From contig JACETA010000009.1 in NCBI GenBank assembly GCA_013911545.1, forward strand, positions 1 to 15,163: a DNA stretch of 15,163 nt, read 5' to 3'. The translations under genes and the position numbers were made by a program. Under the pieces are notes generated by a model, which was not told the DNA's origin, ran no database searches, and saw nothing but the letters and a program-made list of their open reading frames with translations. Origin of the DNA: Chloroflexota bacterium (lineage in GTDB: Bacteria; Chloroflexota; Dehalococcoidia; Lucifugimonadales; Lucifugimonadaceae). Below, piece by piece: positions 14,586-15,163 of this stretch (positions within the stretch are counted from its first letter, which is position 1; the number at the start of each line of letters is the position of its first letter).

Positions 14586-15163
14586 TTAATTGTAATCCGA
14601 GCATACTTTGCACTCTCTTATATAATGTGACTTTGAAATTTTAACCCAAGGTATTTCCTTTTTATTTACTTTGCCTACCCTTAAGCAAAAACTACAACCT
14701 TCCTCTAAATTTAGTAACTGAGCAGGAAGCCCAGGTATGCCATTAAATACACCATGAGAATCGAGCTTAGGCAAACTTTTAATTAACATTCTTGTGTAGG
14801 GATGCAAAGGTTTGTTAAAAATAGTTTCGACGGGGGCTATTTCAACAATTTTACCAGCATACATTACCGCAATTCGATCAACAAATTGAGCCATTAGGCC
14901 CATATCGTGACCAACTAAAATCAATCCAGCGCCAATTCTCTCTTGAGCACTTTCAAGGGTATCCATTACTTGCCTTTGAACAACTACATCCAAAGCACTT
15001 GTTGGCTCATCAGCAATAATGACAGTTGGATTTAAAGAAATACCCATAGCGATAGTTACTCTCTGTTTCATACCACCACTAAGTTCATGTGGAAATCTTT
15101 TACCAAGCTCGGGCTCTAGTCCAACCGATTTTAATAGTTTGCCAACAATTTCTTTTTTTTCAA
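14586..15163 (-). CDS. ABC transporter ATPase, Opp/Dpp family (DppD/OppD type), 5' truncated
   Basis: The gene runs off the right end of the window, and about 192 C-terminal residues are visible. The frame is open to the last base: the segment before M-K-Q-R reads KRFPHELSGG, so LSGGMKQR is the intact ABC signature and ATG 15071 is internal, not a start. Walker B IIADEPTSALD and the switch region VGHDMGLMAQFVDRIAVMYAGKIVE follow. Walker A lies outside the window. The C-terminus has CSFC and CKVC pairs (C-x2-C each) instead of the usual spaced cysteines that bind a 4Fe-4S cluster in some DppD proteins. Gene order is ATPase, ATPase, permease, permease. The substrate-binding protein gene may lie further upstream, beyond the window. 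Confidence 0.93.
   Translation of the reverse strand, partial: EKKEIVGKLLKSVGLEPELGKRFPHELSGGMKQRVTIAMGISLNPTVIIADEPTSALDVVVQRQVMDTLESAQERIGAGLILVGHDMGLMAQFVDRIAVMYAGKIVEIAPVETIFNKPLHPYTRMLIKSLPKLDSHGVFNGIPGLPAQLLNLEEGCSFCLRVGKVNKKEIPWVKISKSHYIRECKVCSDYN

Noticed and set aside
15069..15071. ATG as the start of the DppD-type ATPase
   Set aside because: The frame continues upstream through KRFPHELSGG, so this Met is inside the ABC signature and the gene is simply cut by the window end.
1..15163. tRNA, rRNA, CRISPR arrays, insertion sequences or phage genes
   Set aside because: None seen: coding sequence fills nearly the whole window, there are no spaced direct repeats, and no transposase or integrase motifs occur.

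Overview
The window is a gene-dense, AT-rich stretch with no intergenic gap longer than 67 bases. It reads like accessory carbohydrate metabolism in a streamlined, probably marine, Gram-negative bacterium. Three lipoprotein signals imply a Gram-negative envelope. The DUF1289 protein at the left edge is a family typical of Proteobacteria. Low GC, overlapping genes and convergent genes that share or abut stop codons suggest a small genome. The exact clade (for example a SAR86-like gammaproteobacterium or an AT-rich alphaproteobacterium) cannot be fixed from sequence alone.

Layout. (1) Positions 1-375, plus strand: the tail of a probable mannonate-dehydratase-like TIM-barrel enzyme and a four-cysteine DUF1289 protein. 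(2) Positions 372-2918, minus strand: sulfatase S1, abutting an FMN-dependent OYE/YqjM-type oxidoreductase. (3) Positions 2986-6442, plus strand, divergent from S1: a small lipoprotein, a degenerate SDR-like protein, an intact extended SDR (NAD-dependent epimerase/dehydratase type) and sulfatase S2. (4) Positions 15163-6443, minus strand: one long apparent operon. In order of transcription it holds two Opp/Dpp-type ABC ATPases (the first truncated by the window end), two permeases, tandem paralogous sulfatases S4 and S3, a 97-residue lipoprotein and a 697-residue FG-GAP/ASPIC-UnbV (CRTAC1-like) lipoprotein. Junctions in this operon are 8-10 base gaps or 4-17 base overlaps.

Working model (inference). 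A small sulfated compound, perhaps a sulfated oligosaccharide or glycoside, enters through the Opp/Dpp-type importer. It is desulfated in the cytoplasm by up to four type I sulfatases. All four keep the C-x-P-x-R formylglycine motif and none has a signal peptide. The epimerase/dehydratase-type SDR, the OYE-family reductase and the mannonate-dehydratase-like enzyme would then process the product. The two lipoproteins made with the importer, one a predicted seven-bladed beta-propeller, may capture substrate outside the inner membrane. Neither the substrate-binding protein of the importer nor a formylglycine-generating enzyme is in the window.

The most unusual points are the cytoplasmic sulfatase quartet tied to an importer and a propeller lipoprotein, an SDR pseudoenzyme next to an intact SDR, an Asp-to-Glu change at a predicted metal ligand of S1, TTG starts coupling S4 and S3 to their upstream genes, and an altered C-terminal cysteine pattern in one ABC ATPase.
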